A stretch of DNA of 64,000 nucleotides from Xiphias gladius (taxonomy: Eukaryota; Chordata; Actinopteri; Istiophoriformes; Xiphiidae): contig NC_053411.1 in NCBI RefSeq assembly GCF_016859285.1, forward strand, positions 19,102,222 to 19,166,221, written 5' to 3'. Every line of letters begins with the position of its first letter. The stretch's first letter is position 1. The notes under the pieces were generated by a model, which was given only the letters and a program-made list of their open reading frames with translations, made no database searches and had not been told where the DNA came from. Below, in pieces: positions 19,776 to 33,189 of the stretch. The position numbers were made by a program, and so were the translations under genes.

Positions 19776-20061
19776 TCAGAAGAAGTCGAGGTCGTCCGGA
19801 GCGTCGAGGTCTCTGTACTCGATGATCGACCGAGGGTCCCCTCGCACGCCCCTGCACACGCAGAGAGAGGGGCAGGGTTAGAGGTGATCGATATGTAATC
19901 AATACATTTCTCTGTGTACTGTGATCACTGTCTTTTCCCTACCTGCTGTTTCGTTGTTTCCCAGGAAACCCTCCTCCTCCTCCTAAATGACCTCTGAAGT
20001 TGTCATAGTTACCACGCCCCGCCCCAAACTGGTTGGGGGGGTAGGGGGGTCCTCCGCCTGC

Positions 20062-20106
<45 letters not shown>

Positions 20107-20228
20107 TAAACCACTGCTTCACAACTACACTTTGAACAAGAAAAGACGTGTAATGCTGCAATGAGAGAAACACCGGAACCAGGACCAGAACCAGCTGCAT
20201 GACAAGTTCTTTAAAGTGTTTAGTGCTG

Positions 20229-20273
<45 letters not shown>

Positions 20274-21550
20274 CCTGAAAAATTCCACAATGGAACAGGA
20301 AAAGAGCTATTAATCAACACTAACACTAAAAATCCGGAGCCAAAATGAACAATGACTCAAATCTCAGACTTTTGATTTGTTGTTCTGCTTCGTCTGCAGG
20401 ACAAACAGGAAAGTGTTGTAAAAGTGGTCCTGTTTCAAAGGTCACACACCTGTCGACCTGAGTGGAGGAGCAATGGGAAGGAAGGTGAAGGAAAATCTGC
20501 AGACCGGCTTGGTACCAGATGAGGATGACGACACACTTTTCATTTCACTTAAGAGTCATTATTATTACAACTATTGCGATGATGTGATGGTGACTGTGCA
20601 TCAGAGTGCGTACCAGGGAAGCCAGGCATGGGAGGTCTGACTCCAGGTGGATATCCCAGAAGGCTTTGCTGTTGTGGTGACTGACCAGGAAATCCAGGTA
20701 CACCAGGGGGAGCGGCTGAAAGAGAAAGACATAATGTCAGGAGGTTATTGACCAAAAAAAAAATCAGTTACTTTCTTTCTCTTCAACCTGTCGTCTCTAC
20801 TGTTTTCACATTTTTCAGAGTGCCTTTTTCAACACACAGACAACAACATGCGCTTGTTTGTTTTTGTGGGGGAGAAATTCCAGTCAACGGAAAGTGCCGG
20901 CGCTGAATCTTTCACTTTTTACACCTAGAGTTGTGTACCTGTCGTACACATGTGCGTGGTAGTGCTACTTTAAATACGCCCCCGTCACACGGCGTACACA
21001 CACGCAGGTCAGGAGGCTGGTGCTCCGGCTCTTTCACAAAGATTTGTAAAATAAAACTACATGTCTGCATTAAAAAGTATGAAGACACATCAAACAAAAA
21101 TAATCCACACCACAGGTTATTACATGTGCTGTGTCAAGAGTCTTGGAACTTACTGGTTCCGTCACTGAACGTCAATGTATTATTTCTAAAATATTCCTGA
21201 CGTTGCTGACGATATTTCTGACGTCTTTTCATAGTCATGATCTTAGTGATGAGTCCGCGTCCCGTCCAGTCTCCCAAACCCTCAAAACCTGCTGCAAGTA
21301 CATGGATGAACATTAGTGTGTCCTCTCACCTTGCGCTGGCGGTAGGAGGGGCTTGTTCTCAGGTAGAGCGGGTCTCTTGGCATCCAGCAGGAAGTTGTTG
21401 AAGAACTCGACTTCCTGTCTGACGGCAGAGACCTTCTCGGCGTGTTTGTTCAGGATGTGTTTACGCACAAACTCTGGAGCCTGAACAAGAACAACGAGTG
21501 TAACCAATCGGTCAGGCTGGACGAGGACGGACGGACACGGACACGGACAC

Positions 21551-21592
<42 letters not shown>

Positions 21593-24500
21593 CTGAACTC
21601 ACCTTAAACTTCTTCCCGCTCAGAGGACAGAGCCATTTGTCTTTACTGAGCTCCTGAGTGTTGGCTGACAGGAACTTCTCCACCTGAACAGACACACACG
21701 CACAGAGGCATTAGAGACGGAGACGGAGGCGGAGACAGAGACAGAGACAGAGACAGAGACAGAGGGAGAGACAGAGACATGAGCATTGGAGATGGAGACG
21801 GAGACAGAGGCAGACAGGTGTTGTACCTCTTGCTCTGGGTCTTTCTTTCCCAGTCTGGCAGCTTCTTCTTCACTCAGGGTCTCTGAAGGAGACAGCAGAG
21901 GAGCCAGACGCTCCTCACACATCCTCTGGTGTTCACTCACTGTCCAATCAGAACACAGCGCTGGATTACACCGACAGCTTCGCGCACACACAAATTCTCA
22001 ACCCTATTCACAGCGTATAGGTTCGTGGATGTACAGACTTCAGCGACGGTCCATGAATTATTTTCTGATGTAACTGAAAAAGAAATTTCCTTCTTTCTCT
22101 GACTCTTCGCTGACCAGTGTGTGTCATGTGTAGCAAGTAGGTACACAATGCCCCCCGGGAAGCGGGAAGATGCGCAAAGCCAAGCCAGGTCGGCAATGGA
22201 CGGACGAAACCAAAAATCTGCGGACGGAGAGCTTCTTAAAACCCACCGTGACTTTGCCGTGACAACGGATCACAACCTCGCCGGAGGCGAGAATATGGTT
22301 AACTGGACTAACAGTCTACGGCCATGCTAGTAGCTCTGGTCTTCAACCAAAGTACTTGACAAATTCAAACTTGGACCTGATGATGGCGCTAGAGGAAAAG
22401 TCAGAGGATCAGCAGAGCTATTCCAGTTCATACGGAGGGGGCGATGATGATGAGGAAGTCTTATTTTTATCTGTGTGTGTGTGTGCGCGCGTGTACCCTC
22501 GGCTGCAGTGATCTTGGCCACAGGTAGGGGTCCTCGTACGTGGATCAGGCCACAGCGATGAGGCATCTCGTCCTCAGCAGGATACTCACAGAAGTTATAA
22601 TAATCTACAGAGTGAACCAGACGCAGGTAGAGCAGCAGTCTGTCCAGCACCTGCACACACACACACACACACACACGCACAATGAAAATTACATCAACGA
22701 TGAGACACAATCAAACCGACGGAGCTCCTCCCACCTTCAGCAGCTTATCGTCTGTCTCCACGGAAACCTCAGAGGAGGAGGCGGGGTCTTTGGCGTCACC
22801 TGCATCATCGTTGTTGCCCCCGGAGGCACCTGTCAGCTCCTCCTCCTCAGCGCTCACCTCCTCTATCAGGTAGTCTGTGATGTTTTTCAGAACGGGGTTG
22901 GTCTCCATCTGTACACACACAAACACACAGACCAAAATTGAGGGGTTATGGGTAATGTAGTGACTGCTCTAACTGAGGTGTTCAGCGTCTCGGGATCAGA
23001 AACGCTGCAGTCAAAATGTTTCCTCTATGGTCTGACCTCACACTGTTTTTCTTTGAATCTAGTTTTCAGAGAGTTAGTTGTGAGATACAATTTGAGCCCC
23101 ATTTTTTTTGTCAGTATCTGTTCACATTCAGTCAAACTGTCCCGTTAAAAGCTGCTGAACCAGCTGTGATCAGCTCCTGTTCTCAGCGTAGCCGTGGATG
23201 TTCAGACAACTGTCACTGGGTCGCTCTGATACTGAAGGAAAAACAGGAAGATTCTGAATGAAGTTCTGCAGCCTCTTTTTCTTCTGGTTTCTGAGTGGAT
23301 TTCTGGAGCTTTATTCTGGAGGGACCTCAGACATCATGATATCTACAGGTAGTGGACGTCCCACTGAATTTAAATATACCTGTATTATGTCTGTGAGTTC
23401 AGATTTGGTACGATTTTAAACGCTAATTGCAACTTGGTCTGTAAATGTTTCTAAGCATCTTAACCTCCTCTGTGGGCTCTGTGCCACTTCTGCAGCCAAG
23501 TAAGCTAATTTCCTGTTGCTGCCCCCCCGTCAGTGGACTAAGAATCATTTCCTTCTGGACGCAGTGCAGCGTTTTAACGGGCTCACTATGAGGCAAACAG
23601 TGACCTTCCGATTTGAGTGGAGCATAAATTTACGGGACCATACCTGCCCGGCCCAGAGCTCCCCCCTCTGGTCCAGACTATGGACGAGCCGGGCCGACAG
23701 ACGGATGTCGTTCCTGACCACCGGCTTGTGGTGAGTCAGACCGTTGACGCTGCGAACGCGTCGACACAGATCTCTGTTGACCACCGGAGACAGTTCACAG
23801 TCTCTGAGCTGAGAGAGGAGGAGAGACGCCTTGTTAATCCATCAGCCCATGTTAGCGATGGTTCTGACTCCGAGCGTGTTTTCATAAATTTACCCTGATG
23901 TTCTGAAGGTTCCAGCACGTCTCCTTGATGTTCACACTGCGGTCAAACGTCACCCAACACCGCCTGAAGAACCTGATGCACACAAACACACACAAGTCCT
24001 GCACTAACCAACATGTTCTCCGCTCTTACAGGATACGGCCGGCGTTTTTCTATGTTTTTCTTATTGTCAACAAATCCCATGAAGGGACCAAAAACAACAA
24101 TGGATTTATTCTACTACTAAGTATCGTCTGTGTATCCAAAACCTGACATATCTTATCCCTCCATGGCATAAAGCTCCATTGTTGCTCCAACAAAAAAAAA
24201 AAACACACATCAATGAGCCACACTGTTACAAAGAACATATGGGCCCGGTAGTTTTCTGGAGCTTTGTTCTGGAGGGACAATAAAGATCAGGACGTCCTCA
24301 GGAAGCGAAAGTCAAACTGAATCGTATCAACATGTTTCATGTCTGTGAGTTCAGATCTGACTCGGTTACGAGTCCGAGAAGGAGGATGTTTTTTGACTCT
24401 AATTCACCTCACACAGTATCTTGAGTGAGCGCCCCCTGGGGATCCTTTCGTCTTTGACCGGCTGAATGTCAATGTCTGTTACAGACAAGATCCTGTCCTT

Positions 24501-27500
24501 TCACCAGGGCTGAACTGTGGTTTAACTACGGTTAAATTACTGAGAAGCACAGCTAAGATTTCATTGTCTTCCGTACACTTCTGAACCCCTAAACTTTGGC
24601 CATTATGTGTTCAAAGGGCTTTATCTCCAAACACAGTTCTTTCTATAATGACGTGAAGCTGAGACTTGGCTCTTCGGTTTGTTTGTTTGAATCGCTTGTT
24701 TATTTTCAAACAGAAAAACTGGTGGACAAAGACACTGTGATGACGGGATGGAGACACTGTCCGTGAATGATCTCAAACCCGTCTGACACTGACGGATCTG
24801 TCATTAGCGGGTACAGGCCCGGCCCATTTCTCAGTCTCACCTCCTCTCAGGCTGAGGGTCCGACAGCGCCACCCGCAGGAAGCCTGGGTATCTGCGACAC
24901 AACTACAAAAACACATCAGTCAGGTTAGTACAGGTGTCAGGACCTGTGTGTGTGTGTGTGTGTGTGTGTGAGTTCCCTCACAGCAGTGATCTCCTCCTTG
25001 GAAACCTCCGGCGGGATGCTTCTGATGAACAGGGAGGTGGTGAGGTGGAGGGGGCGGGGCTTCGCTGGAACCTCCTTCTCCCTCTCCTTCCCTCGCTCTT
25101 TACGACGCTCTGGCACGCGCACACACACACGAAACAAGGGTATTCTGTTCAGATTCAACATTTTATTCAAACACATTCACGTTTCGTGCTCACTGTGCTA
25201 AAACAGATGTAGGATCATTACAGGTTTAACTGCTGCAGCTCAAAAACATTTTGGTCAGACGGGTCTTTGTTAACATTTAGTCTCTTTAGCAGGTAAATTC
25301 ATTTTTCAGAATACGTGGTGTTACTTTTATTTAACGCCGATAACCACTGATGACTGTTTAAAACTTTTTGTTTAACAACATGTTGTGGGTCATGCGTTTC
25401 TGTTGTGTGGTTTGAGCAATCATATCGTCATTCTGTCATTACCACAGATCACTGATAAGAGCATCCAATCACCATCACTCATTTTAAATGTCACTATAGC
25501 TGATCTCACAGCTGCTGTCATTAACCTGTATTTTGATCATTTTATCGGTCAGAAATAATAAAACGATGATTTTATCTGCAGCGCTACAGCGTGGCAAGAA
25601 TGCTTCTTCCGAAGTCTGACAACAGAAACCGAAAACAACTGTATCGTGAATTCGGCTCAATGACACCGTCTCCCTCCTCCTCTCCGCCTGATTACAAACA
25701 CAAAAAACTATGTTTTCCAGTGTCTGCAGCCGGATGCTGTGGACGTCGGTGCACAGAGCAAAGCTTTGGCAGGCACACGGAGAATGGAGATGCGGGGTTT
25801 TGTCAGATATTGTCAGACAGGAAAAAGATCAAATGGGTTGTTTTAAAAGAAGGAGCAGAGTCGCTCGTGCAGACTGACAGCAATCGTCATCAGTATCGCT
25901 GTCAGTCAGCACGATCGAGTGTCAATCGATCAGTAAATCTATAGAAAAATAATTAGATACTATTTTGATAGTTGATTAATCGTTTGTGTATTTTTAGGCA
26001 AAAATATCAAGTATTTGATGGCTCCAGCTTCGCCAGAGTGAGGATCTGCCACTTTACATTGTAGTAAACCGAATATGTTTTGGGCTATTGGCCGAACACA
26101 AAATGCTATTACATTCATTTCTATCTTCTGCTGTTCTACAGACTAAACCACTAATAAATAATGAAAAGAATCGTTATTTGCGGCCTTGCTCCTCCTCTGA
26201 CTATGGAGCTGTCATTCCCCTGTCCTGATGGCAAATAAAGCTGTAAATACCGTCCTCTCCGTCCTCCTCCTCCTCCTCCTTCTCGTCGTCTTCCTCCTTC
26301 TCTCCCTCAGAGCGTGAGGAGTCAGAGTCGGAGGCGCTGCCCTCGCCGCTGTCAGCTGACACGCTGCGTTTCCTCTTCCTGCCCTGAGAGGAGGAGGCGG
26401 GGTTAACACCAAGCACCGTAAAGTACGTCGTCGTCCACATTAACGAGAACCAACTCACTTTCTTCGCCTTCCCCTCCTCCTCTTCGTCTTTCTTCTCCTC
26501 TTCCTCCTCCTCGTCCTTCTCCTTCTCTCCGTTCTGCTTGGCCTCCTCTTCACAGTCCTGAGACAGAAAAGAAAGGTCAGGGTTTTCTTGACTATCTTTA
26601 TGACATATATTATTTTTTATTCAAGTTCGGGGAAAATGAGCAGTGGAGCTGCGTCACACAGGAAAGAATGTGAATTTAATGAGTGAAGCCACAATTTGAA
26701 GAATCCGGACAACCCACAAAAATGAAAAACCAACACTAGAAATGTCCTGATCCTAATGACCGGTATCAGCTAAAATAAAACTGCGTTTCTTTACTGTACT
26801 CTGTCTTTGGTAACGTCCAGCCAGCAGCTTGGAGAAAGCACAATAACCAACAGACTAATGTTTCACTGGACGCGTTACATATTTAATATTACTAATCCAC
26901 CGCTGCTGACGTCACTCAGTTTAACCGAAGAAGGCACCTGCATCTTTTCTATATTGGTCTTTGTTTGTAAAAAATAATGGAGATAAAAAGTTCGATAGGA
27001 GATTTGTTAGATACGCTCAGACTACAAAAACAGAAGATGACCGAGCATCACAGACCGCAGAATATTTCTGAGATCATCGCTCTGACCTTATCACAGTCTT
27101 TTGTCTCGCCCGTCTCTCCGCTTGTCGTCCCCTCTGTCCGACTCCCTGTCGAATCTGAGCCGCCGGTTTGACCGCTCACATTTCCTCCGCTGGGGCCTCC
27201 CTGACTCTTCTCACCACCACCACCACCTCCACCTCCACCTCCTCCACTGCTGCTGCTGCTGGCCTCGCCGCCGGCCGCTAAAGGAGCAGTTGGTGCCTCC
27301 AGGACTTGCAGGTCAAAGTCTGTACCTCCCTCAATCTTTATTACGGCTGCAGAGAAAGACAGAGAAAGAGTGAGACACCAGATAAAGTCTGAGGACCGCA
27401 TTACCCAGAAACCCCCCGCGGGGCGACACTTGTAAACTAAATTACGCAAATATAACAGAAACCCGTCCAAGTCCCCGACCTGGGTTACAAAGGCCCATTA

Positions 27501-30500
27501 TATTTTCATCCCGTCTTCAGGGTTTCTGCAGTGTTCACCAAATTAAATTAACTAAATGAAATACCTTTTAATACCATGTAAAATGTAATTGAATATCTTA
27601 TTTGTTGACGAATGACGCAAAACAAACACTAAGGCCGGCGATCATTTGTCCAGTACATGAATTTATTGACATTTATGTCACGTTTTTTTCAGGACTTCAC
27701 AGCTGTAAATAACAATACCACTCAGTAATAGGGCTGAGTGGTACAGACTAAAATTTCCATCACGGTATAATGTGCAGCACAGATGGTAACGGTCTATATC
27801 ACGGTATCCTCATTCTTCTTGAAATTTCAATTTAAAAGGCTTCTGAAGGGTTGAAGCACTCGTATGGCAACTGAATGGCAGCTATTACTGCACTCTAACT
27901 GTATGACTAGGACATATTTCACATAGATCAGAGCTATTTTAAGTATTTATTGTGCAAAACTGCATTTGCAGATGACTGTTTCTACTCGTTGCCTGGTCTT
28001 TTTTTTTTTAACAGCTCCTCCTCCTCTTCGTTGTGTGCAGCGCTTTCAGCCAGCCTTGGACTGAGAATGATATTCAGCCCTGGACAAAGGGGGTCGGGTC
28101 GGTGAGGCCAGTACCAGAACACACACGCAGCACACTCTCATGCGCACCCCGAATGACAGGTACACCGAGAGGGCCGGTAAAGCGACTGACTGGGCCAGTA
28201 AGAGCTTCCTTTTTATGGATGGTCCTCCAGCCCACCAATGCAGTCTTCTGGTGTACTTTCTATAAAAGGTTTATAGCGTTTAGCCCTACTTAGTTATATC
28301 ATTGATTAATTAATTAACTAACATGACCCTGACCCCCATATGGACTACTGAAAAGGCCTTCAGGGGACAGGCCCAGGGACCCACACAACCACAAAGAGCA
28401 AAACCACCACAAAAAGACTCAAAACCTGCGTCGTTTGTCGTCACTTTGTGTCTCTTTCAGTTTGGGGTTCCTATGTAGGGGGGTGGGGGCCTGTTTATTT
28501 GTATATTCAAATGCTTTCAAAGGTTTTTCAGGACCTGCAGAAACCCTGGCCGTCTCACTGCTCAGTTCTCATCTGGTTTACCATCCTGTCTCTCTCTGTC
28601 CTTACCTGCATCCAGGAGTTTGATGATTGTGGGGCCATGGTCCATGTCCAGCGACACATTATCCAGCCAGTTGTTGTCCAGCAGAAAGAGGAAGACACCA
28701 AGTCGGGTTTTGAGGGCGGACAGAGACTCCGCCTTCCTCGCTGTGATGTCATCGGGGTGGTACTTTGAGCGAAACCACTCCTGGTCTTTGTGTTGGAGGA
28801 AGAAGTCCTGCAGCTGCTGCCGTCTGAAATCCAGTTTGTACTGATTGTAGCGCTTCACCGCCTCCGTCTCATCGACGCTGTCCTCCATGTTCAACAGAAA
28901 CTCCTGCACGAACACACAGACATTTTTTTCGAAATGAAAAACAACTGCAACGAGAACAGAGACACACAACAATACATAAAAATAACTCAAATATGGCACT
29001 CAACAACGTCGACATAGGCATCCAGCTCTCACCTGGTTCTTACAGTACTTTTTAGTTTGTTTGCTCACCTTAAAGCTCCTCATGGTGGGAGGACCAGGAG
29101 GAGGGAGGTCTGGATCCACAACCCCCAACCTGAGAGACAGATTTTATTTATTTAAATTTTTACCGCAAAATAATGACCATATGATAAGTCTGTTATGGGT
29201 TTTTCTTCAGATCACATTTTTGTATGTTTATATAAAAACATACGTGACATAAGCCCCATTCAAAATGGATTTCTGTCTGTAAGGTAAGATTACCTGCTCT
29301 GGTCGTTGATATTAATCCTGACCCGGTTCTAATATCAGCCACAGGTAGGTACTGCTATTCTCTTTTGAGCCCCTGGTTTTATCTTTGTTTACATATTTTC
29401 CAATTGTGACCATGGACATTCAGGCTTTCTCTGAATGTCCATGTCTATCACAGACCAGATCCTGTCTGAACGGGGTTTATGTACAGGTAAGAAAGTTATT
29501 TCTGGCACCCGATAATTAGCTCACCTGCCCTGCAGCGGGTGACCTCCATGGTGTGGGTGAAGGTGGGGGAGGTCGGGGTGCCAGCCTTGAGGCCCCGCCC
29601 CAGGAAATGGAGCCCCTCCTCCTCCATACGGCAGATCGTAGCGGTACGGCTCCCCCCGGTGGTCGTCCCTGGAAAATTCACCCACCAATGACAGAATGAA
29701 CACTGACTGACCTGTGACCTGTTTGCAGATAAAGCAAAACACGAGCAGCTGTAGCAAACACAGTCCTCACCAGTCTCGCCTCATGCGTTTGTGCTGAGGG
29801 CTGATGTGTCTGGGTGGAGAAAATCTCTCCCTGCGACCACGATCGTAATCCCTCCTCCTCTCTCTGCCACGGTCCCAGTCCCTGGACAACACACAACATT
29901 ATGTCTGTCACGCACTGACGAAAAACATTCATTGGCAAGAATAAAAATGAATAAAAAATAACCGTTACAAGTGACGTGAGAACTCTGATGCAATGATTTT
30001 CTTCAGTGAGAAAAAACTAAACAATAATGTGAAAGACTAATGGACAAATGAGCTGATAATGGCTTAGTTTTATTCACTGAATTGCAGCTCCTGATCAGGT
30101 CAAAGAGTTTCCCCCAGCAGCCGATAACAACATCTGCTGTTCAGAAGCTGGTTTATCTGTTTGACCTGTAGCTCTGGCGTTAATAAGAAGCATCTTTCAT
30201 TCAGTAACGTTCTGTCTCTGTCAGTGACGTTCTCTGATGTTTTCTGAAGAACCAGATTTATGGACCAAATCCATCTACAATCCACTGATAATTTGACAAG
30301 AAGCAGCAACTAAACAGCAGAGACAAACTACAAAAACATGTGGGCAGCACAGAGACATTTATAAAGACGTAAACTAATGTGACATGTTCAGCTGCTGTGG
30401 ATAATTCAGTCACATATCTTCCATGTCGCTGTCAGAAGGAACGAGTAAATTCAGGATTAATGTCGAAAGTCAAACATCTAAACCTTCCTCCAGATGTTCA

Positions 30501-31163
30501 CTAAAGAAAATATCTCAACGTTACCTGACAATTTAGCTCTCAAGATAACCCCAAACAGTGAAAAGGATTTAAGTGAATCGGCTTCTGAAGGATCAGATTA
30601 AGTGAACAGAGCCTTTGCCACCGAACTGTAACCATGTTAACGGCACACATACATATATCTCCAAAAAGTCATACTAAAATGTCTGAAAATTCTGAGCGAC
30701 TTAAATTCACGAAATATATCAATAAAATGTCAAAAAATGTTAACATGCCTGAAAATGTTGATAAAATGTTCAAACAAAATTTACAAAAAATATTAATCTC
30801 TCTGAAAAATAATAAAGGGTCTGAATAAATATTAGTAAAATGTCAGCAAAAATCTCAGAAGAGAGATGAAGAAAAGAGAAACTGCAGCCTCAAAATGATT
30901 AAAATGCAAAAAGAAAAAAAGAAGAACATGACTATATTGTCTTTAGTTTTTGTTGAATAAAAATACCAAAAAAAAATCATGACTAAGATTTGACTAAAAC
31001 TAAAAGACTCCATCTCAGGCGACAAAATAACCACAGGTGTGTACCTGTCAGGCCAGTCGTCCCTCCTCCTCTCCTCTCTCTCTCTTGACCGTTCCATGTC
31101 GCTCCTCTCTCTCCTGAACTTGTCCCGCCTCCTCCTGTCGAACTCATCGTCGCTGTCTCCCAT
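19776..31163 (-). CDS. srrt: SRRT / ARS2, serrate RNA effector, complete
   Basis: ARS2 is the nuclear cap-binding-complex partner that routes RNA polymerase II transcripts to miRNA processing, 3' end maturation or decay. Coding exons: 31163-31045, 29881-29771, 29668-29525, 29129-29069, 28903-28606, 27346-27087, 26557-26459, 26383-26251, 25109-24982, 24902-24841, 23972-23894, 23808-23644, 22908-22735, 22650-22497, 21939-21827, 21683-21603, 21480-21330, 20715-20614, 20057-19943 and 19851-19776. All phases fit and sum to 874 residues; human SRRT has 876. The start [18 protein letters not shown] and the end [14 protein letters not shown] match the family at both tips. In order: Arg/Ser/Asp-rich N-terminus, SERRATE/Ars2 N domain ([20 protein letters not shown]), Gly and acidic linkers, RRM-like part ([14 protein letters not shown]), the core with [18 protein letters not shown], and the zinc-finger-like [10 protein letters not shown]. 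The Gly run encoded near 27,190-27,245 is longer than I recall in mammals. Confidence 0.97.
20060..20272. repeat. Paired (CA)n and (GT)n tracts in an SRRT intron
   Basis: A CA run (20060-20103) abuts the acceptor of the exon ending at 20057. A GT run (20234-20272) lies about 130 bp further on. The two are complementary and could form a long hairpin in the transcript. Confidence 0.9.
21529..21788. repeat. Hexamer and dinucleotide repeats around SRRT exon 16
   Basis: ACGGAC units and a CA run lie at 21,529-21,591 on one side of the exon. GAGACA/GAGACG hexamers lie at about 21,715-21,788 on the other. Confidence 0.9.
22321..22440 (+). repeat. Percomorph dispersed repeat, partial copy
   Basis: CCAAAGTACTTGACAAATTC followed by CCTGATGATGGCGCTAGAGG matches part of the copy at 62,955-63,400. 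It lies in an SRRT intron. Confidence 0.75.
23141..23425 (+). repeat. Dispersed repeat of unknown class, copy 1
   Basis: It shares CTGCTGAACCAGCTG, GTTCAGACAACTG and ACAGGAAGATTCTGAA with 50,395-50,745, and TTCTGGAGGGAC with 24,250-24,415 and 32,195-32,320. Confidence 0.8.
24250..24415 (+). repeat. Dispersed repeat of unknown class, copy 2 (partial)
   Basis: It carries CTGGAGCTTTGTTCTGGAGG, GACGTCCTCAGGAAG and GTCTGTGAGTTCAGAT, i.e. the 3' half of copy 1. Confidence 0.75.
25905..26040. repeat. GGGCTGCAACTA-type fish repeat fragment, SRRT intron
   Basis: AATCGATCAGTAAATCTATA, GTTGATTAATCG and GATGGCTCCAGCTTC are in family order. Weak. Confidence 0.45.
30650..30860. repeat. Degenerate AT-rich tandem repeat, SRRT intron
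   Basis: Words such as AATAAAATGTC, TCTGAAAA and ATATTAATA recur with spacing near 20-28 bp. The same degenerate unit appears again at 33,190-33,430 on the other side of the SRRT promoter. Confidence 0.5.
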
Positions 31164-31536
31164 TGGACTGAAAACACACAAACATTGTTTCTTTGAAGAT
31201 CATGGAGCTCAAGCGTGAAACGAACGTGCCCAGGCCATCCCAGTTTTCTGGAAGGTGTCCGCTTTTGTCCCCCCAAAGATGTTCTTATTATAATGTCAGG
31301 TCAAGAAGAAGCAGCAAAGTCCCACATTTGAGAAACTGGAACCAGTGACGTTTTGGCATTTTCGCTTGAAAAGGACTGAAACGATTAAAAGATTATAGTA
31401 GTCTGATTAGAAGCAGCAGCAACCCACAGCTCATGGAGTTGATTATAGTAAACTACTGGTAAGCAACACTTAGCGCCCAACTGCTGCAATTTGTGTCAAA
31501 AATCAGAGCCATAACTCAGATGGATCTGAACACACA

Positions 31537-32172
31537 GGCCCTGTTCACACCTGATCCGACCACATCTGGCATTAGATGGCGTCTCCACATGCGTCTCGAG
31601 TGAGCACTTGTGATCGGATCTCACCTCCGCGCTCTATATGCAAGTAAACACGCACATCATTTCCGTTTGCAAAGACCAAATGATTTGTTGTTTTTTTCCG
31701 GTGGGAGGCAGCAATGCACTTCCTGTGCCTAGTCTGCTGGAAATTAAAAGAAGAAATCAAAATACAGACTGGGTCTATTCCTTGGCATGTTCCAGACAAA
31801 CCTAATCACCCGAGATGTCTGACACATTCGTAATATCTCTCTATAGACTTTTTGAAATGTTCAGACATTGTGGACAAAGTCAGTTTACGCCACTAGTACG
31901 ACTGTTCGCAAATGAGTACACGCCTCCACCCTCGCAGAGGACGTCAGTTGAGTAGGCGGTCCTTCAGTGTGGCGCAGGACATAATTGGGCGCACACTCTG
32001 AAAAGAACGTGACCATACGCAGCCAAGACCACCTCTGAATGTGGTCTGAGTGATTGATCGGATCTCAATGCGTCCTCCATGCATCTTGGATGCATTCACA
32101 CCTGCACTTAGCGATGTCCCCTTGTGATCTGCTCACCCAAGACGCATGCTAATGTCAGGTACGAACAGGGCC
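31537..32172. mobile_element. 636-bp non-autonomous DNA transposon (MITE) in SRRT intron 1
   Basis: Both ends begin GGCCCTGTTC followed by ACCTG when read inward. The two arms share further blocks (CATTAG, ATGCGTCT, GTGAGCA, GATC), forming long imperfect terminal inverted repeats. The flanks carry ACA on both sides, a possible 3-bp target duplication. No transposase frame is present. The superfamily is not certain; a 3-bp duplication would suit a PIF/Harbinger-like element. Confidence 0.6.
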
Positions 32173-32194
32173 ACAGACATGAAACACATGTGGA

Positions 32195-32320
32195 TATGAT
32201 TCAGTGTGATGTCCCCTTCCTGAGGACGTCATGATCTCTGATGTCCCTCCAGAATAACGCTCCAGGAATCCACTTTGAAGATGCTGAAACAGCCGATCAG
32301 AGGTGACTCAATGCTGGGAC
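32195..32320 (-). repeat. Dispersed repeat of unknown class, copy 3 (partial, reverse)
   Basis: The reverse complement reads CCTGGAGCGTTATTCTGGAG and GATCATGACGTCCTCAGGAA, colinear with copies 1 and 2. Confidence 0.75.
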
Positions 32321-32913
32321 TGAAGTGCCTTTTGTCAATGAAATATCGGGTGATGCTGCCCTCAGAACGGAAGTGAGTGTTGTTAAACTACTTTCTGTGT
32401 TTTTCAGTGTCAGTCGGGATTCATTTATTTTAAGATTTAATTCTTTTTTTTCTTACATTAGATGCACAAACTCATGTTAAAACACTTTAGTCTGAATCAA
32501 ATCGACAGATAAACATTAGTTTTCTAAAATACAACACAAACAATATATTAGATATTTAACATTATTTACATGTTTTTGTGCCAATATTGACTGTAATTAG
32601 CCTGTTAGCTTCTGCTCTCTTTCATTAGCACTGGCTCCTTTTAACTGCTGCTTATTTGATTCAAATCGAACTAAAACACAGTAACAATATGAAAAATCAG
32701 GTAAAAGAAACAAGCACTTATATTTTCAATAAAGCTAACGTTAGCAGTCCGCCGTGCACCAGCTGAACGAAGCTAACAGCGGCTAATTAGCTAGTTAGCA
32801 TCGGAGCTTGCCCAGTGTGCTTCTATATATATATTATATATTCGCTTCAGTTGGTGTTCACTTTGAATTTCATGTAAAACAAACATTACTGATGAGTTTC
32901 CAGTGTTTTTTAC

Positions 32914-33060
32914 CTGAAACTCCGCCGTTTACAAACTGAGGAATTGGGTCTGCGACTAACGCAACAATTTCACCGCCAGTCCCAGAGCACAACGAACTGA
33001 CGAGACTTCCGGTCCCTCGTAGTTCTTTATTTCCGGTCAGGTTTCCAGTTTGAAAGGAAC
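32914..33060 (-). promoter_or_regulatory. srrt: SRRT non-coding first exon and promoter
   Basis: A minus-strand donor (GTTTCAG/GTAAAA, exon edge 32914) pairs with the acceptor at 31168, four bases upstream of the SRRT ATG. The segment just upstream has two CTTCCGG/TTTCCGG words near 33,005-33,035 that resemble ETS sites, common in housekeeping promoters. No TATA box is obvious. Confidence 0.55.
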
Positions 33061-33189
33061 AAACGCGCCCCCTGGCGGTGGTGAATAACATGTACGGCTG
33101 CCCCCAGTGCAAAACACAGACTTTGGGGTTGGGCGCAGGGGTTACTGTCACATGATGCATCCATTACGCATTTAGCTTTTAGCTTTAGC

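Noticed and set aside
30634-30828. 64-codon frame rich in Lys, Asn and Met
   Set aside because: It is the translation of the degenerate AT-rich tandem repeat.
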